A stretch of DNA of 64,000 bases. It comes from Rhodobacteraceae bacterium XHP0102 (GTDB taxonomy: Bacteria; Pseudomonadota; Alphaproteobacteria; Rhodobacterales; Rhodobacteraceae). Every line of letters begins with the position of its first letter. Positions within the stretch are counted from its first letter, which is position 1. Positions 47,705 to 59,763 of this stretch are shown piece by piece. The translations under genes were made by a program, and so were the position numbers. The notes under the pieces were generated by a model. The model did no database searches and was not told where the DNA came from. It saw only the letters and a list, made by a program, of their open reading frames with translations. The stretch spans positions 248,001 to 312,000 of the forward strand of contig JAOWLD010000001.1 in NCBI GenBank assembly GCA_025751475.1, in the 5' to 3' direction.

Positions 47705-48627
47705 AACGCGGCAAGGATATCGCGCGCCATTTGGCTATCGCGATCCATTTGCGCAATGAGGGCCTCAAGACTGTCGAATTTCTCCTCACCGCGTAGAAAT
47801 TCCACCAGACCGACTGACATATCCATGCCGTAAATATCGCCCGAAAAATCAAAGATGAAGGTTTCGAGATTTGGCTCTTGTCCGTTGAACATTGGGCGCA
47901 CACCAAGACTGGCAACGCCGTGATAATGGCCCGCATATGGGCCGCTGCGCAACTCGACCAAGACAGCGTAAACGCCAAGTTTGGGCACGTGCAACCCATC
48001 AAGGGCCATATTGGCCGTGGGGTAACCCAAGGTGCGTCCGCGTTTCTCACCATGGATCACGGGGCCTTCGATGCGGTGCCAATGGCCAAGCATCGCGCGT
48101 GCGTGACGCGGGTCGCCTGCGCTGAGGGCGTCACGAATGGCCGTGGAGGAGACTGCCACATCCCCCGCATTGAGCAGATCAACCACCGTCACATCAAAGC
48201 CATAGCGCGCCCCAAAGGTGCGGAGCATTTCCGTGGTGCCTTTTCGGCCCTTTCCGAAACAGAAGTCCGATCCCACCACCAGATGCCGCAGGCCAAGACC
48301 CTCGACCACAATGCTGCGGATAAAATCTTCCGCCTCAAGGGAGGAGAGCGCGCGATTGAATGGCAATTCATAAAGAATATCCACGCCCATTTTTTCGAGA
48401 CGATTGGCGCGGGCTTCTGCGTTCATCAGACGAAAAGGCGGGGCATCGGGGCTGAAAAATTCGCGTGGATGCGGCTCGAAGGTCAGCACGCCCAAGGGCG
48501 CATCATGGCCCCGTGCCAGATTGATGCAATGCGCGTGGCCCAGATGCACACCATCGAAATTGCCGATGGCGACCGAGGCGCCACGGTTTTCAGGCCTGAC
48601 AAATTGATGGTCACGAACAATACGCAT
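47701..48627 (-). CDS. ribF: Bifunctional riboflavin kinase/FAD synthetase
   Basis: A 308-residue enzyme that makes FMN and FAD. The N-terminal adenylyltransferase domain has IGNFDGVHLGH and STAIRDALSAG; the C-terminal kinase domain has GRTLGYPTANM and PNLETFIFDFSGDIYG. Length is normal. It heads the ribF-ycgN-ltaE operon. Confidence 0.96.
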   Translation of the reverse strand: MRIVRDHQFVRPENRGASVAIGNFDGVHLGHAHCINLARGHDAPLGVLTFEPHPREFFSPDAPPFRLMNAEARANRLEKMGVDILYELPFNRALSSLEAEDFIRSIVVEGLGLRHLVVGSDFCFGKGRKGTTEMLRTFGARYGFDVTVVDLLNAGDVAVSSTAIRDALSAGDPRHARAMLGHWHRIEGPVIHGEKRGRTLGYPTANMALDGLHVPKLGVYAVLVELRSGPYAGHYHGVASLGVRPMFNGQEPNLETFIFDFSGDIYGMDMSVGLVEFLRGEEKFDSLEALIAQMDRDSQMARDILAAL

Positions 48628-48698
48628 AGTGCCCGAATATCCAAGCCCGTGATCTAGGGCAAGTATCAGGTCGGGAAAAATCTAGCGTGGCGGTGAGG

Positions 48699-49151
48699 TT
48701 AATCGAATTTCCGTGAGGGTGCGAGAACCACCGCTTCGCCCTTCAGGACGGGTTTGCCGTCAATCAAGCAGCGGGTTTCAAGCGTCACGCGGCGTTTTGC
48801 ATGGTCAATTGCGGTCACCTCAACTTCGGCGCGCACTTGATCGCCAGGACGCACGGGCGCCATGAATTTTAGGGTTTGGCCCAAGTAAACGGTTCCATGC
48901 CCTGGCAGCTGCTCGCCGATGACGGCGGAAATCAGACCTGCGGTCAGCATCCCGTGTGCAATGCGTCCTTGGAAGATCGTGTCGCGGGCATACTCATCAT
49001 CCAGATGGACGGGATTGCGATCGGTCGATACCTCAGCGAAGAGTTCAATATCGCGATCTGTCACCGTTTTGGTCAGATGGCGTGTCATTCCCAGTTCGAT
49101 GTCTTCGATACAGATCGTTCCACGGGGAAGATTATGGCTCGTGTCCAACAT
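48699..49151 (-). CDS. MaoC-like (R)-specific enoyl-CoA hydratase
   Basis: A 150-residue hot-dog fold protein. The catalytic Asp-His pair lies in STDRNPVHLDDEYARD, followed by FQGRIAHGMLTAGLIS, the MaoC/PhaJ signature. A monofunctional hydratase 2 or a related dehydratase, perhaps for fatty acid or polyhydroxyalkanoate metabolism, is likely. ATG 49151 has GGAG at the right distance; a TTG four codons upstream is the alternative. Confidence 0.88.
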   Translation of the reverse strand: MLDTSHNLPRGTICIEDIELGMTRHLTKTVTDRDIELFAEVSTDRNPVHLDDEYARDTIFQGRIAHGMLTAGLISAVIGEQLPGHGTVYLGQTLKFMAPVRPGDQVRAEVEVTAIDHAKRRVTLETRCLIDGKPVLKGEAVVLAPSRKFD

Positions 49152-49274
49152 TCCAGTCTCCAAGAGAAATGCCCTTCGCTAGAGTGAACCATATCAAATT
49201 TCTGCAATGCAGCAAGAATTAAATTCAAATTCTTGCGCCTATGTTGTAATTTTGTTGCGCGACAATATGCCCAA

Positions 49275-50168
49275 TCAGCGCAAGAATCCGATGCTATAGG
49301 TCGGGAATTGGCCGTTATCCGTCAGATATTGCGCCAATTTTTTGGGGTCTGGCTGATCGATTGTGCCTGTCTCTAAGCGGGCCAAGCCACCTGTGATAAA
49401 CAAAGTGTCGATGCCTTCGCCTATCCCACCTTGAACATCGGTGAACAGGCCATCGCCAACGGCTAAGATTCGGTCGTCACTGATGTCATATTCATTTTGC
49501 ACCAAGCGCCGCCGTGCAAGGTCGTAGATGGGCGGGTGCGGTTTCCCGAAATAGAGGCTCTCGCCGCCCATTTCGGTGTAAAGCTTTGCCACTGCACCCG
49601 CGCAATATTCACGGCTTTCGCCGCGATCCACCACGATGTCAGGATTGGCACAGAGAAGTTTTAGTCCACGCGTCTTTGCCAACAGCAATTGCGGGCGCAG
49701 CACGGCAGGATCGGCAAGAGGGTCAAACGGACCTGTGCACACAATCCCATCCGCTTCGGCCACATCAACTTTGGTCAGCGACACAGGGTTTTTGATTATC
49801 TTCATGGGGGCGAAAAATGTGTCATCGCGCGGCTCGCCAATAAAATAGACCTTCTCGCCCACCGCCCCTGTCAGCAGCGCCGCCCGTGCGCTATCGCCTG
49901 AGGTGGCGATCATGTCCCAAGCATCGCGCGGAACCCCCATTGCATCCAGTTGCTTGGCAATTTCGACATGGGCGCGCGGGGCATTGGTGACCAAAACCAC
50001 CACGCCACCCTTGGCGCGAAAGGCCTGAAGGGCCATAACCGCATCGGGGAAGGGGGAAATGCCATTATGCACGCAGCCCCAAAGATCGCAGAACAACGCA
50101 TCATACCGTTCGGAAATCTCTGCGAGGCTGGAGATGATCGTAGGGGTGTCTGCTGTGCTGAGGGTCAT
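49275..50168 (-). CDS. HAD-superfamily hydrolase, TIGR01459/NagD-like
   Basis: A 297-residue HAD phosphatase of class IIA. Motif I is FCDLWGCVHNG (the nucleophile Asp is kept, and the second Asp of DxD is replaced by Trp-Gly as in this subgroup), motif II VTNAPRAH, and motif III/IV KPHPPIYDLA and AVGDGLFTDVQGGIGEGID. The substrate is unknown; related proteins act on phosphoglycolate-like or nucleotide phosphates. Confidence 0.87.
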   Translation of the reverse strand: MTLSTADTPTIISSLAEISERYDALFCDLWGCVHNGISPFPDAVMALQAFRAKGGVVVLVTNAPRAHVEIAKQLDAMGVPRDAWDMIATSGDSARAALLTGAVGEKVYFIGEPRDDTFFAPMKIIKNPVSLTKVDVAEADGIVCTGPFDPLADPAVLRPQLLLAKTRGLKLLCANPDIVVDRGESREYCAGAVAKLYTEMGGESLYFGKPHPPIYDLARRRLVQNEYDISDDRILAVGDGLFTDVQGGIGEGIDTLFITGGLARLETGTIDQPDPKKLAQYLTDNGQFPTYSIGFLR

Positions 50169-50232
50169 GGCGCGGGCTTTCTGTCTAAGGTTCTCCGCGC
50201 TCTCTTACCGCGCCCTGTGATGGTATAAAAGG

Positions 50233-50260
50233 AAAAGGGCGGCCCGAGGGCCGCCCTTTC
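50233..50260 (-). terminator. Intrinsic terminator after ppaC
   Basis: A long GC stem, AAAGGGCGGCC/GGCCGCCCTTT, is followed on the minus strand by TTTTCC. It lies 18 bases behind ppaC. Confidence 0.87.
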
Positions 50261-50277
50261 ATCAAAACTTCATCTTA

Positions 50278-51201
50278 TTAAAGCGCAAGGTTCGGGATGA
50301 TCTGTTTCTTACGGCTCACAACCCCTGGCAGCACGACCTGATCGGCATCGCCCACCACGGCAGAGAAACTTTTTTCAGCCACTTGGCGCACCAGATCATT
50401 GGGCACAAGCAGGGTCGCCTCTTCGCGCAAAATATCGATGACAAACAAGAGAACCTGATCCGCGCCATCCTCGGCGGCCACGGTGACCATGCTGTCCATC
50501 AGACTGGCTTTGCGGGCCAGCACGATGTCTGGTGATGTGGTTTCGAGAACCGACACGCGGAAGGATTTGCCACCCACCTCATAGGTCTTGCTGTCCATGC
50601 GCAGCAATTCCGCGTCCGAAAAGCGCGACACATCTGATTTTGCCGCGAACATTTCAGCGGCATAATCAGGGATGGACACGCCCAGATCAGCAGCCAACCC
50701 TTCGGCAACGGCGCGGTCATGCGCGGTCGTGGTCGGAGAGCGGAACTCAAGTGTGTCAGACAAGATGCAGGACAATGCCGCGCCTTTGGCCCAATTTGGC
50801 ATCTTTGCGGCATCTTCGCCCATCAGGTCGATCATCAGGGTCGCAGTGCAGGCCAAGGGGCGTATGGTGATATCAATCGGCCCTTTGGTTTCAAGTCCGC
50901 CCACCAATTTATGGTGGTCGATGATGGCCTGAACATTGGCCGCATTGATTGAGGCAGGCAATTCAGCGGGGTTGTTGGTATCCACCACAACACAAGCCTG
51001 ACCTTCTGCGACATCGTCAATGAGGCGTGGCTTTGGCAGGTCCCATTTTTGCAAAACGAAGGCGGCTTCGGTGTTCGGCTCGCCCAACAGAACGGCTTCC
51101 GCCTCTACGCCCTTCACTTCATTGAGATACCATGCCCATAAAATCGGGGAGCCGGTGGAATCTGTGTCCGGCGATTTATGGCCAAAGACCAAAGTGCTCA
51201 T
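50278..51201 (-). CDS. ppaC: Family II (manganese-dependent) inorganic pyrophosphatase
   Basis: A 307-residue DHH-superfamily enzyme that splits pyrophosphate. Motifs: VFGHKSPDTDS at the N terminus (metal-binding His and two Asp), VVVDTNNPAELP, the DHH motif in AIIDHHKLVGG, and near the C terminus the SRKKQIIPNL substrate-binding block. Length is typical. This type is best known from Firmicutes and is less common in alphaproteobacteria. ATG 51201 is chosen; the frame runs 20 codons upstream with no good site. Confidence 0.94.
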   Translation of the reverse strand: MSTLVFGHKSPDTDSTGSPILWAWYLNEVKGVEAEAVLLGEPNTEAAFVLQKWDLPKPRLIDDVAEGQACVVVDTNNPAELPASINAANVQAIIDHHKLVGGLETKGPIDITIRPLACTATLMIDLMGEDAAKMPNWAKGAALSCILSDTLEFRSPTTTAHDRAVAEGLAADLGVSIPDYAAEMFAAKSDVSRFSDAELLRMDSKTYEVGGKSFRVSVLETTSPDIVLARKASLMDSMVTVAAEDGADQVLLFVIDILREEATLLVPNDLVRQVAEKSFSAVVGDADQVVLPGVVSRKKQIIPNLAL

Positions 51202-51373
51202 GATTATATCCATCTTTTTATGTGAAAACTTGCGCGCCTTATAGGACAGGGTTTTGGCCATGTCACGGGGGGCAAAGCGGGGAATTTGTCGCGGCTTTGG
51301 CTTTAATTTCCAAAATTTTGGCGGGGTTCATGCGCGGAGAAACTTTTTTCGCAATTTTCCGCCTGCGGCCCGT

Positions 51374-51402
51374 TGACACCTTCGCATCCCCTGCCTATCT
51401 GC
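51374..51402 (+). promoter_or_regulatory. Housekeeping-type promoter of groESL
   Basis: TTGACA at 51374-51379 and TATCTG at 51397-51402 with a 17-base spacer make a good -35/-10 pair, so that the CIRCE element falls just at the start of the transcript. Confidence 0.65.
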
Positions 51403-51409
51403 CTGTCGT

Positions 51410-51436
51410 TAGCACTCGCATCAACTGAGTGCTAAT
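51410..51436. promoter_or_regulatory. CIRCE element (HrcA operator) of groESL
   Basis: TTAGCACTC (51410-51418), nine bases, then GAGTGCTAA (51428-51436): a perfect match to the CIRCE consensus. HrcA binding here would repress groESL at normal temperature. The half-sites also contain GAGTG/CACTC, not GANTC. Confidence 0.96.
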
Positions 51437-51473
51437 ACAGTGAAACATACGAACCTTAAGGAGTGTTCGACAG

Positions 51474-51761
51474 ATGGCATTGAAACCACTGCATGACCGC
51501 GTGCTGGTTCGCCGCGTAGAAAGCGACGAAAAGACCAAAGGCGGTCTGATCATCCCCGATAGCGCAAAAGAAAAACCCGCAGAGGGCGAGATTGTCGCCG
51601 TTGGCGAAGGTGCACGTAAGGACTCGGGCGAGCTGATCGCAATGAGCGTCAAAGCTGGCGACCGCGTCTTGTTCGGCAAATGGTCTGGCACCGAAGTCAC
51701 GGTTGAGGGCGAAGAGCTGCTCATCATGAAGGAATCGGACATTCTCGGCATTATTGCCTGA
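51474..51761 (+). CDS. groES: Co-chaperonin GroES
   Basis: A 95-residue GroES that caps GroEL. The start [20 protein letters not shown], the mobile loop [13 protein letters not shown] and the C-terminal [16 protein letters not shown] are typical. AAGGAGTG lies before the ATG. Controlled by the CIRCE operator upstream and followed by groEL 52 bases on. Confidence 0.98.
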   Translation: MALKPLHDRVLVRRVESDEKTKGGLIIPDSAKEKPAEGEIVAVGEGARKDSGELIAMSVKAGDRVLFGKWSGTEVTVEGEELLIMKESDILGIIA

Positions 51762-51789
51762 GACCGGTTCTGATCGAATTTTAACCTGA

Positions 51790-53457
<1,668 letters not shown>

Positions 53458-53493
53458 TCATGCCCTCAAGGCCCATTGGCTTTGAACAAACAG

Positions 53494-53521
53494 AAAGGCC
53501 CGCGTGATGCGGGCCTTTTTT
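53494..53521 (+). terminator. Intrinsic terminator of groESL
   Basis: AAGGCCCGC pairs with GCGGGCCTT around GTGAT, followed by six T. Confidence 0.93.
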
Positions 53522-53543
53522 AATGCTAAGGTTTTAGGCGCGC

Positions 53544-53771
53544 TCAATGCACGCTGACAGGCGTTAGATCATTTTGCCGCGCCACGACAAAGGCCAATGC
53601 CCGATCTTTGACAAGGGCCAATTGCGTGCCTTCCTCGGTTCCAATCGCATAAAGCTGCTCCTGCGCGCCAGCTTGGGCGCGGATTTCTGAGGGCAAGCTC
53701 GCAACGGCCACGGGGCGAATATAGACGATGGGCCGCTCGGCTTTTGCATTCAGGCTTTTGGGATTGGTCAT
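53544..53771 (-). CDS. DUF1150 family protein
   Basis: A 75-residue protein of the DUF1150 family, common in alphaproteobacteria and usually next to small heat-shock genes. It shows IVYIRPVAVASLPSEIR and the conserved middle LYAIGTEEGTQLALVKDR then AFVVARQNDL. No known function. It overlaps hsp20 by one base (TAATG), so it is cotranslated with it and is probably heat-induced. Confidence 0.88.
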   Translation of the reverse strand: MTNPKSLNAKAERPIVYIRPVAVASLPSEIRAQAGAQEQLYAIGTEEGTQLALVKDRALAFVVARQNDLTPVSVH

Positions 53772-54223
53772 TATTTACCCCCTTTCGTTTGCAGCGATTT
53801 CGAGGCTGCACCAGAATTTGAAATCTCGATTTTGCGCACAACGCTGTCGGGCTGCAGGCGGTGCAAGTCGATATGCAACAGCCCGTGCTCCATGGTGGCG
53901 CCTGTCACCTCAACCCCATCGGCTAAGACGAAGCTGCGCTGAAATTGCCGCGCTGCGATGCCGCGGTGCAGGAAGATGCGCGCGCCATCTTCGTCCGATT
54001 GCCGACCACGGATCACCAATTGGCGGTCTTCTTCAGTGATCGAAAGATCATCCTCGGCAAAACCCGCCACCGCTAAGGTAATGCGATAGGCCGTGTCGCC
54101 GCGCTGTTCGATGTTATAAGGTGGGTAGCCATCATTGCCCGATTTTGCGGTGCGTTCGACCAGACGTTCCAGTTGGTCAAACCCCAACAAATAGGGGTGC
54201 GTCCCAAGGGTTAGTTTCGTCAT
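53771..54223 (-). CDS. hsp20: Small heat-shock protein, Hsp20/IbpA family
   Basis: A 150-residue alpha-crystallin protein that holds unfolding proteins. The N terminus GFDQLERLVERTAKSGNDGYPPYNIE is typical of the IbpA class in alphaproteobacteria; the crystallin core has VAGFAEDDLSITEEDRQLVI and RGIAARQFQRSFVLADGVEV. The C-terminal IEI is a weak I-x-I oligomerisation motif. ATG 54223 with AAAGGA is chosen over a frame that begins 41 codons upstream. It leads the hsp20-DUF1150 pair, and groESL is next door. Confidence 0.93.
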   Translation of the reverse strand: MTKLTLGTHPYLLGFDQLERLVERTAKSGNDGYPPYNIEQRGDTAYRITLAVAGFAEDDLSITEEDRQLVIRGRQSDEDGARIFLHRGIAARQFQRSFVLADGVEVTGATMEHGLLHIDLHRLQPDSVVRKIEISNSGAASKSLQTKGGK

Positions 54224-54428
54224 AAGGCACATCCTTTGATAAGCGATCTGTGCAAGGTTCAGCCCCGCCAAGCGGCGACCGACATAAAGGTGAATATGGG
54301 GTCGGGTCGAAAGCGCCGCAAGTGGTGATTGCAAAGATGACCTCAACCCGCGCCATTTCCTTTGCGTGACGGGGTGTGGCGCGATATGTTGCTTGGGTAA
54401 ACTGTAGAGAGCGAGTCTTCATCCCCTC

Positions 54429-54647
54429 ATGAACGCCCCATCTGAATTGAGCCACGAAGACGTGCTGCGCATCCGTTTGGAAGTTCTCAAGCGCGAGCAT
54501 CGCGATTTGGATGAGGCAATCGCGGCTCTGGAGACACGACCAAACCCCGACCAATTGACCTTGCGCCGTCTGAAGAAGCAGAAGTTGGCATTAAAAGATG
54601 CGATCACCCGCATCGAGGATGAGCTGACACCTGACATTATTGCATAG
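54429..54647 (+). CDS. YdcH family protein (DUF465)
   Basis: A 72-residue, mainly alpha-helical cytosolic protein of the YdcH/DUF465 family: EVLKREHRDLDEAIAALE, then LTLRRLKKQKLALKDAITRIE, a helical hairpin with Lys/Arg-rich turns. No function is known. It precedes purE by 57 bases on the same strand. Confidence 0.88.
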   Translation: MNAPSELSHEDVLRIRLEVLKREHRDLDEAIAALETRPNPDQLTLRRLKKQKLALKDAITRIEDELTPDIIA

Positions 54648-54704
54648 TGGTTTGATCTCGCTATAGTGCGCGCTTCCGAGAACAGGGTTTGCAAAGGATC
54701 TCCC

Positions 54705-55196
54705 ATGGCGGATATCGAAATTGGCATCATCATGGGCAGCCAGTCCGATTGGCCGACCATGCGCGAGGCGGCCGAAATGCTGGATGCATTGGGGGTTTCT
54801 TACGAAACAAAAATTGTCTCCGCACATCGCACGCCAGACCGTTTGTGGGATTATGGGAAAACCGCTGCGAGCCGTGGCTTGAAGGTGATTATTGCGGGCG
54901 CAGGGGGGGCGGCACATTTGCCAGGCATGATGGCCTCAAAGACCCGCATCCCTGTGATCGGCGTGCCTGTGCAGACCAAGGCCTTGTCAGGGGTCGATTC
55001 GCTTTATTCGATTTTGCAGATGCCGCGTGGCTTTCCTGTTGCCACCATGGCGATTGGTGCGGCTGGGGCGGCAAATGCGGGGTTGATGGCCGCCGCTATT
55101 TTGGCGGTGCATGATCCTGATCTGGCGGCGCGTCTGGACAAATGGCGCGCGGATTTATCGGCCTCCATCCCTGAGGAGCCACGGGATGACGCATGA
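54705..55196 (+). CDS. purE: N5-carboxyaminoimidazole ribonucleotide mutase
   Basis: A 163-residue PurE that moves the carboxylate of N5-CAIR to give CAIR in purine synthesis. The substrate loop [19 protein letters not shown] with the catalytic His and [14 protein letters not shown] are present. ATG 54705 has AAAGGA; a frame start 13 codons upstream is not supported. Its end overlaps purK by 11 bases. Confidence 0.97.
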   Translation: MADIEIGIIMGSQSDWPTMREAAEMLDALGVSYETKIVSAHRTPDRLWDYGKTAASRGLKVIIAGAGGAAHLPGMMASKTRIPVIGVPVQTKALSGVDSLYSILQMPRGFPVATMAIGAAGAANAGLMAAAILAVHDPDLAARLDKWRADLSASIPEEPRDDA

Positions 55197-56262
55197 GGTT
55201 TTGCCAAGTGGCAGCACCATCGGCATTCTGGGCGGCGGGCAACTGGGGCGGATGCTGGCCATGGCCGCCGCTCGGCTTGGCTATAAAACGCGGATCTTTG
55301 AGCCTGCGGCCACCGCCCCTGCGGGTGATGTCGCGCTCTCGGTCACGCACGCCCCTTATGAGGATCACGCAGCCCTGAAAGATTTTGCGCTGGCCTGCGA
55401 TGTTCTGACCTTCGAATTTGAGAATATCCCCGCTGAGGCGCTGGCGCTGTTGGAAGAGGCGCGTCCCCTTTTCCCCGCGCGTAACGCACTCGAAGTGTCG
55501 CAGGACCGCTTGGTTGAGAAGGATTTCCTCAACAGTTTGGGCCTGAAAACCGCGCCTTATGCGGTGATTGACAGCGCCGCAGATCTCAAGGGCGCTTTGG
55601 CGCAGACGGGCTGTCCTGCGATCCTGAAGACCCGTCGTTTTGGATATGATGGTAAGGGGCAGGCGCGGGTTATGGCCGAGGCAGAGGCGGAGGCCGCCTA
55701 TGCAAGCCTGAACGGGGCGCCCGCCATTGCCGAAGGCTTTGTGAACTTCAGCCGTGAGGTCTCTGTTATCATCGCGCGCGGGCGCGATGGCCGTGTTTCG
55801 GCCTATGATCCTGGTGAAAATATCCACCGCGATGGCATCCTCGCAACCACCACTGTTCCTGCTGAATTGCCTGCCATGCTGCGCGCGGATGCGGTGCTTT
55901 TGGCCTCGAAAATCGTCACTGCCCTCGATTATGTCGGCGTGATGGGGGTTGAGTTATTCGTGACACCCGAGGGCTTGGTCGTCAATGAAATCGCGCCACG
56001 CGTTCACAATTCGGGCCATTGGACGCAAGCGGGCTGCGCGGTGGATCAATTCGAGCAGCATATCCGCGCCATTACGGGCTGGCCGTTGGGAGATGGTCAA
56101 CGCCATGCCAATGTGGTGATGGAAAATCTGATTGGTGCTGATGTGGCCCGTGCCGCCGAAATGGCCGATACGGCGGGGGTGCAAATCCATCTCTATGGCA
56201 AAGATGAAACGCGGGCGGGGCGCAAGATGGGTCACATCAATCGGGTAACGGGCGCCGCCTGA
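55186..56262 (+). CDS. purK: N5-carboxyaminoimidazole ribonucleotide synthase
   Basis: A 358-residue ATP-grasp enzyme that makes N5-CAIR from AIR, bicarbonate and ATP and hands it to Pur[13 protein letters not shown] is the N-terminal nucleotide region, [13 protein letters not shown] the ATP-grasp loop and [14 protein letters not shown] the catalytic metal-binding end. It begins inside purE, so the two are coupled. The 164 bases after it, before carB, show no clear terminator or promoter. Confidence 0.96.
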   Translation: MTHEVLPSGSTIGILGGGQLGRMLAMAAARLGYKTRIFEPAATAPAGDVALSVTHAPYEDHAALKDFALACDVLTFEFENIPAEALALLEEARPLFPARNALEVSQDRLVEKDFLNSLGLKTAPYAVIDSAADLKGALAQTGCPAILKTRRFGYDGKGQARVMAEAEAEAAYASLNGAPAIAEGFVNFSREVSVIIARGRDGRVSAYDPGENIHRDGILATTTVPAELPAMLRADAVLLASKIVTALDYVGVMGVELFVTPEGLVVNEIAPRVHNSGHWTQAGCAVDQFEQHIRAITGWPLGDGQRHANVVMENLIGADVARAAEMADTAGVQIHLYGKDETRAGRKMGHINRVTGAA

Positions 56263-56426
56263 ACGCGGCTTGGGGTTGATTTGCCGCGCTTCTGCACTTG
56301 CACCCTGCGCGTGCTTGATTATAACGCCATCAATTTGCACCGCTCTCACGGCGTCTTTTTGCGCGCGCGGTCGTTCGTCCCCTGTTTCGCCGCACGTCTC
56401 GTGGCAGCCAAGACCGAGGTTTTCTG

Positions 56427-59400
56427 ATGCCCAAAAGAACCGATATCCGCTCCATCATGATCATCGGCGCGGGGCCAATCGTCATTGGGCAGGCTTGTGA
56501 ATTCGACTATTCTGGTGCGCAAGCCTGCAAGGCGCTGCGCGAAGAGGGGTATCGGGTGATCTTGGTCAACTCGAACCCAGCAACCATCATGACCGATCCT
56601 GAGTTGGCCGATGCCACTTATATCGAGCCGATTACCCCAGAAGTGGTTGCCAAGATTATCGAGAAAGAGCGCCCCGATGCGCTGTTGCCCACCATGGGCG
56701 GCCAGACGGGCCTGAACACGGCGCTGGCCTTGGAAGAGGCGGGTGTTTTGGAAAAATTCGGGGTTGAAATGATCGGCGCGAAGCGCCCCGCGATTGAAAT
56801 GGCCGAGGACCGCAAATTATTCCGCGAGGCGATGGATCGGATCGGCTTGGAAAATCCACGCGCTACGATTGTTGCCGCGCCCAAAAAGGAAAACGGAAAA
56901 TTCGACATTGCGGCAGGGTTGAGCCAAGCCTTGGAGGCCCTAGAAGATATCGGCCTTCCCGCGATTATCCGCCCCGCCTTCACCTTGGGCGGCACAGGCG
57001 GCGGTGTGGCCTATAACCGTGAAGAATACGAATATTACTGCCGCTCAGGTCTTGAGGCCTCGCCCGTGGCGCAGATCTTGGTCGATGAATCCCTGCTTGG
57101 TTGGAAAGAATATGAGATGGAGGTTGTCCGCGATAAAGCGGATAACGCGATCATCGTCTGTTCTATTGAAAACGTGGACCCAATGGGGGTGCATACGGGC
57201 GATAGTATCACGGTCGCGCCTGCGCTGACCTTGACCGATAAAGAATATCAGATCATGCGCAACGGCTCTATTGCAGTGCTGCGCGAGATCGGGGTCGAGA
57301 CAGGTGGCTCCAACGTGCAATGGGCGATTAATCCAGCCGATGGGCGCATGGTCGTGATCGAGATGAACCCGCGCGTGTCGCGCTCCTCCGCGCTGGCCTC
57401 CAAGGCCACGGGTTTTCCAATTGCGAAAATCGCGGCGAAATTGGCGGTTGGCTACACGTTGGACGAGTTGGACAATGACATCACCCGTGTCACCCCTGCC
57501 AGCTTTGAGCCAAGCATCGATTATGTGGTCACGAAAATCCCGCGTTTTGCCTTTGAGAAATTTCCAGGGTCCAAGCCAGAATTGACCACCGCGATGAAAT
57601 CCGTGGGCGAGGCAATGGCCATTGGCCGCAGTTTTCATGAATCGGTGCAAAAGGCCTTGGCCAGCCTTGAAACGGGTCTCTGTGGCTTTGATGAGATCGA
57701 GATTGCAGGCGCGCCTGACAAGGCCGCCGTGATCAAGGCTTTGAGCCTGCAGACACCTGATCGTCTGCGTGTGATCGCCCAAGCGATGCGCCATGGCCTG
57801 ACAAATGATGAGATCGGCCATGTGACCAAATTTGATCCGTGGTTCTTGGCTCGCATTCGCGAGATCGTGGATGTCGAGGAGGATATCCGCAAAAATGGTC
57901 TGCCACGCGAGGCGGACGCCTTGCGTAAGATCAAGATGATGGGCTTTACAGATGCGCGGTTGGCCATGTTGACCGCGCGCAGCGAGGCCTCTGTGCGGGC
58001 GGATCGTATAACTGCTGGCGTAATTGCCTCCTTCAAACGGATTGACACTTGCGCGGCCGAGTTTGAGGCGCAGACACCTTATATGTATTCCACCTACGAG
58101 GCCCCTGCGATGGGGGATGTGGAATGTGAGGCGCGCCCCTCCGATGCAAAAAAAGTGGTGATTTTGGGTGGTGGCCCGAACCGCATCGGGCAGGGGATTG
58201 AGTTTGACTATTGCTGTTGTCATGCCTGCTTCGCGCTGACGGATCAAGGCTATGAGACGATCATGATCAACTGTAACCCTGAGACGGTCTCGACAGATTA
58301 TGACACCTCTGACCGTCTTTATTTTGAGCCGCTGACCTATGAGCACGTGATGGAAATTCTGCGCGTGGAACAGGAGGCGGGGACGTTGCATGGTGTCATC
58401 GTGCAATTTGGTGGCCAAACGCCGCTGAAACTGGCCAATGCCTTGCACGAGGCGGGCATTCCAATCCTTGGCACATCGCCCGATGCGATTGACTTAGCCG
58501 AGGATCGCGAGCGGTTCCAACAGCTTGTGCAGAAATTGAACCTCAAGCAGCCCGAAAACGCGATTGCACATTCTGATGAGGAAGCAAAAGCCGCCGCTGA
58601 GGCCTTGGGATATCCTTTGGTGATCCGCCCCTCATATGTGCTGGGCGGTCGCGCGATGGAGATTGTGCGCGATACGACGCAGCTCAATCGCTATATCGCG
58701 GAGGCTGTGGTGGTCTCAGGCGATAGCCCCGTGCTTCTCGACAGCTATCTTGATGGCGCGACCGAGGTTGATGTGGATGCACTTTGCGATGGTGACGCGG
58801 TTCATGTCGCGGGGATCATGCAGCATATTGAAGAGGCGGGCGTGCATTCTGGCGATAGTGCCTGTTCCTTGCCCCCTCATACACTCAGCGATGCGATTAT
58901 TGCTGAAATCATCCGCCAGACCGAGGCACTGGCGCGCGCGCTCAATGTGGTTGGTCTGATGAATGTGCAATTCGCGGTCAAAGGCGATGATATTTATCTG
59001 ATTGAGGTCAACCCGCGCGCATCGCGCACGGTGCCATTTGTGGCCAAGGCCACCGACAGCGCCATTGCCTCAATTGCCGCGCGTTTGATGGCGGGTGAAA
59101 AGCTATCGGCCTTCCCAAAGGCCGCGCCGCATCAGCCCGTGGACGATGAAGCGCCCATCCCCATGGGTGATCCGATGAGCCTATCTGATTTCCGCACGCC
59201 GTGGTTCTCGGTCAAAGAGGCGGTGTTGCCCTTTGCCCGCTTCCCGGGCGTGGATACATTGTTGGGTCCAGAAATGCGCTCCACGGGTGAGGTGATGGGA
59301 TGGGATCGCAGCTTTGCTCGCGCCTTCCTCAAGGCACAGCTTGGCGCAGGGACTGTTTTGCCATCGGCAGGCACAGTATTCTTGTCGATCAAAGATGCGG

Positions 59401-59756
59401 ATAAAACCCCGATCTTGGTGGAAACCGCACAAATTCTGACCGATTTGGGCCTCAAGATTTTGGCCACATCTGGCACGGCAAAATTCTTGGCTGATCACGG
59501 GATTTCCTCTGATGTGGTCAACAAGGCCTATGAAGGCGGGCGCACCATTGTCGATATGATGAAGGATGGGATGGTCGATCTGGTCTTGAACACGACCGAA
59601 GGCGCGCAGGCCGTGGAAGACAGCCGCTCCATGCGCACGGTCGCGCTCTATGACAAAATCCCGTATTATACAACGCTTTCTGGCAGCCATGCCGCGGCCC
59701 TTGCCATGCAAGCCGCGCGTGAGGGTGCATTGGCGGTGCGGTCCTTACAGGGGTAA
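56427..59756 (+). CDS. carB: Carbamoyl-phosphate synthase large subunit
   Basis: An 1109-residue double ATP-grasp synthase making carbamoyl phosphate for arginine and pyrimidines, the substrate of ArgF in this window. Halves: residues 1 to about 550 ([31 protein letters not shown]) and about 560-945 ([30 protein letters not shown]). The C-terminal MGS-like allosteric domain (about 960-1109) has [15 protein letters not shown]. It is slightly longer than the E. coli enzyme (1073). carA is not in the window. Confidence 0.99.
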   Translation: MPKRTDIRSIMIIGAGPIVIGQACEFDYSGAQACKALREEGYRVILVNSNPATIMTDPELADATYIEPITPEVVAKIIEKERPDALLPTMGGQTGLNTALALEEAGVLEKFGVEMIGAKRPAIEMAEDRKLFREAMDRIGLENPRATIVAAPKKENGKFDIAAGLSQALEALEDIGLPAIIRPAFTLGGTGGGVAYNREEYEYYCRSGLEASPVAQILVDESLLGWKEYEMEVVRDKADNAIIVCSIENVDPMGVHTGDSITVAPALTLTDKEYQIMRNGSIAVLREIGVETGGSNVQWAINPADGRMVVIEMNPRVSRSSALASKATGFPIAKIAAKLAVGYTLDELDNDITRVTPASFEPSIDYVVTKIPRFAFEKFPGSKPELTTAMKSVGEAMAIGRSFHESVQKALASLETGLCGFDEIEIAGAPDKAAVIKALSLQTPDRLRVIAQAMRHGLTNDEIGHVTKFDPWFLARIREIVDVEEDIRKNGLPREADALRKIKMMGFTDARLAMLTARSEASVRADRITAGVIASFKRIDTCAAEFEAQTPYMYSTYEAPAMGDVECEARPSDAKKVVILGGGPNRIGQGIEFDYCCCHACFALTDQGYETIMINCNPETVSTDYDTSDRLYFEPLTYEHVMEILRVEQEAGTLHGVIVQFGGQTPLKLANALHEAGIPILGTSPDAIDLAEDRERFQQLVQKLNLKQPENAIAHSDEEAKAAAEALGYPLVIRPSYVLGGRAMEIVRDTTQLNRYIAEAVVVSGDSPVLLDSYLDGATEVDVDALCDGDAVHVAGIMQHIEEAGVHSGDSACSLPPHTLSDAIIAEIIRQTEALARALNVVGLMNVQFAVKGDDIYLIEVNPRASRTVPFVAKATDSAIASIAARLMAGEKLSAFPKAAPHQPVDDEAPIPMGDPMSLSDFRTPWFSVKEAVLPFARFPGVDTLLGPEMRSTGEVMGWDRSFARAFLKAQLGAGTVLPSAGTVFLSIKDADKTPILVETAQILTDLGLKILATSGTAKFLADHGISSDVVNKAYEGGRTIVDMMKDGMVDLVLNTTEGAQAVEDSRSMRTVALYDKIPYYTTLSGSHAAALAMQAAREGALAVRSLQG

Positions 59757-59763
59757 TATCCTC

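Noticed and set aside
54224-54300. ROSE-type RNA thermometer before hsp20
   Set aside because: A GCACA/TGTGC pairing flanks the ribosome site but would leave it in the loop; I could not find the expected pairing over the site. An RNA folding run would decide.
57045-58448. Long minus-strand frame opposite carB
   Set aside because: The plus strand encodes intact CarB with all motifs; the antisense product shows no domain and unusual composition.
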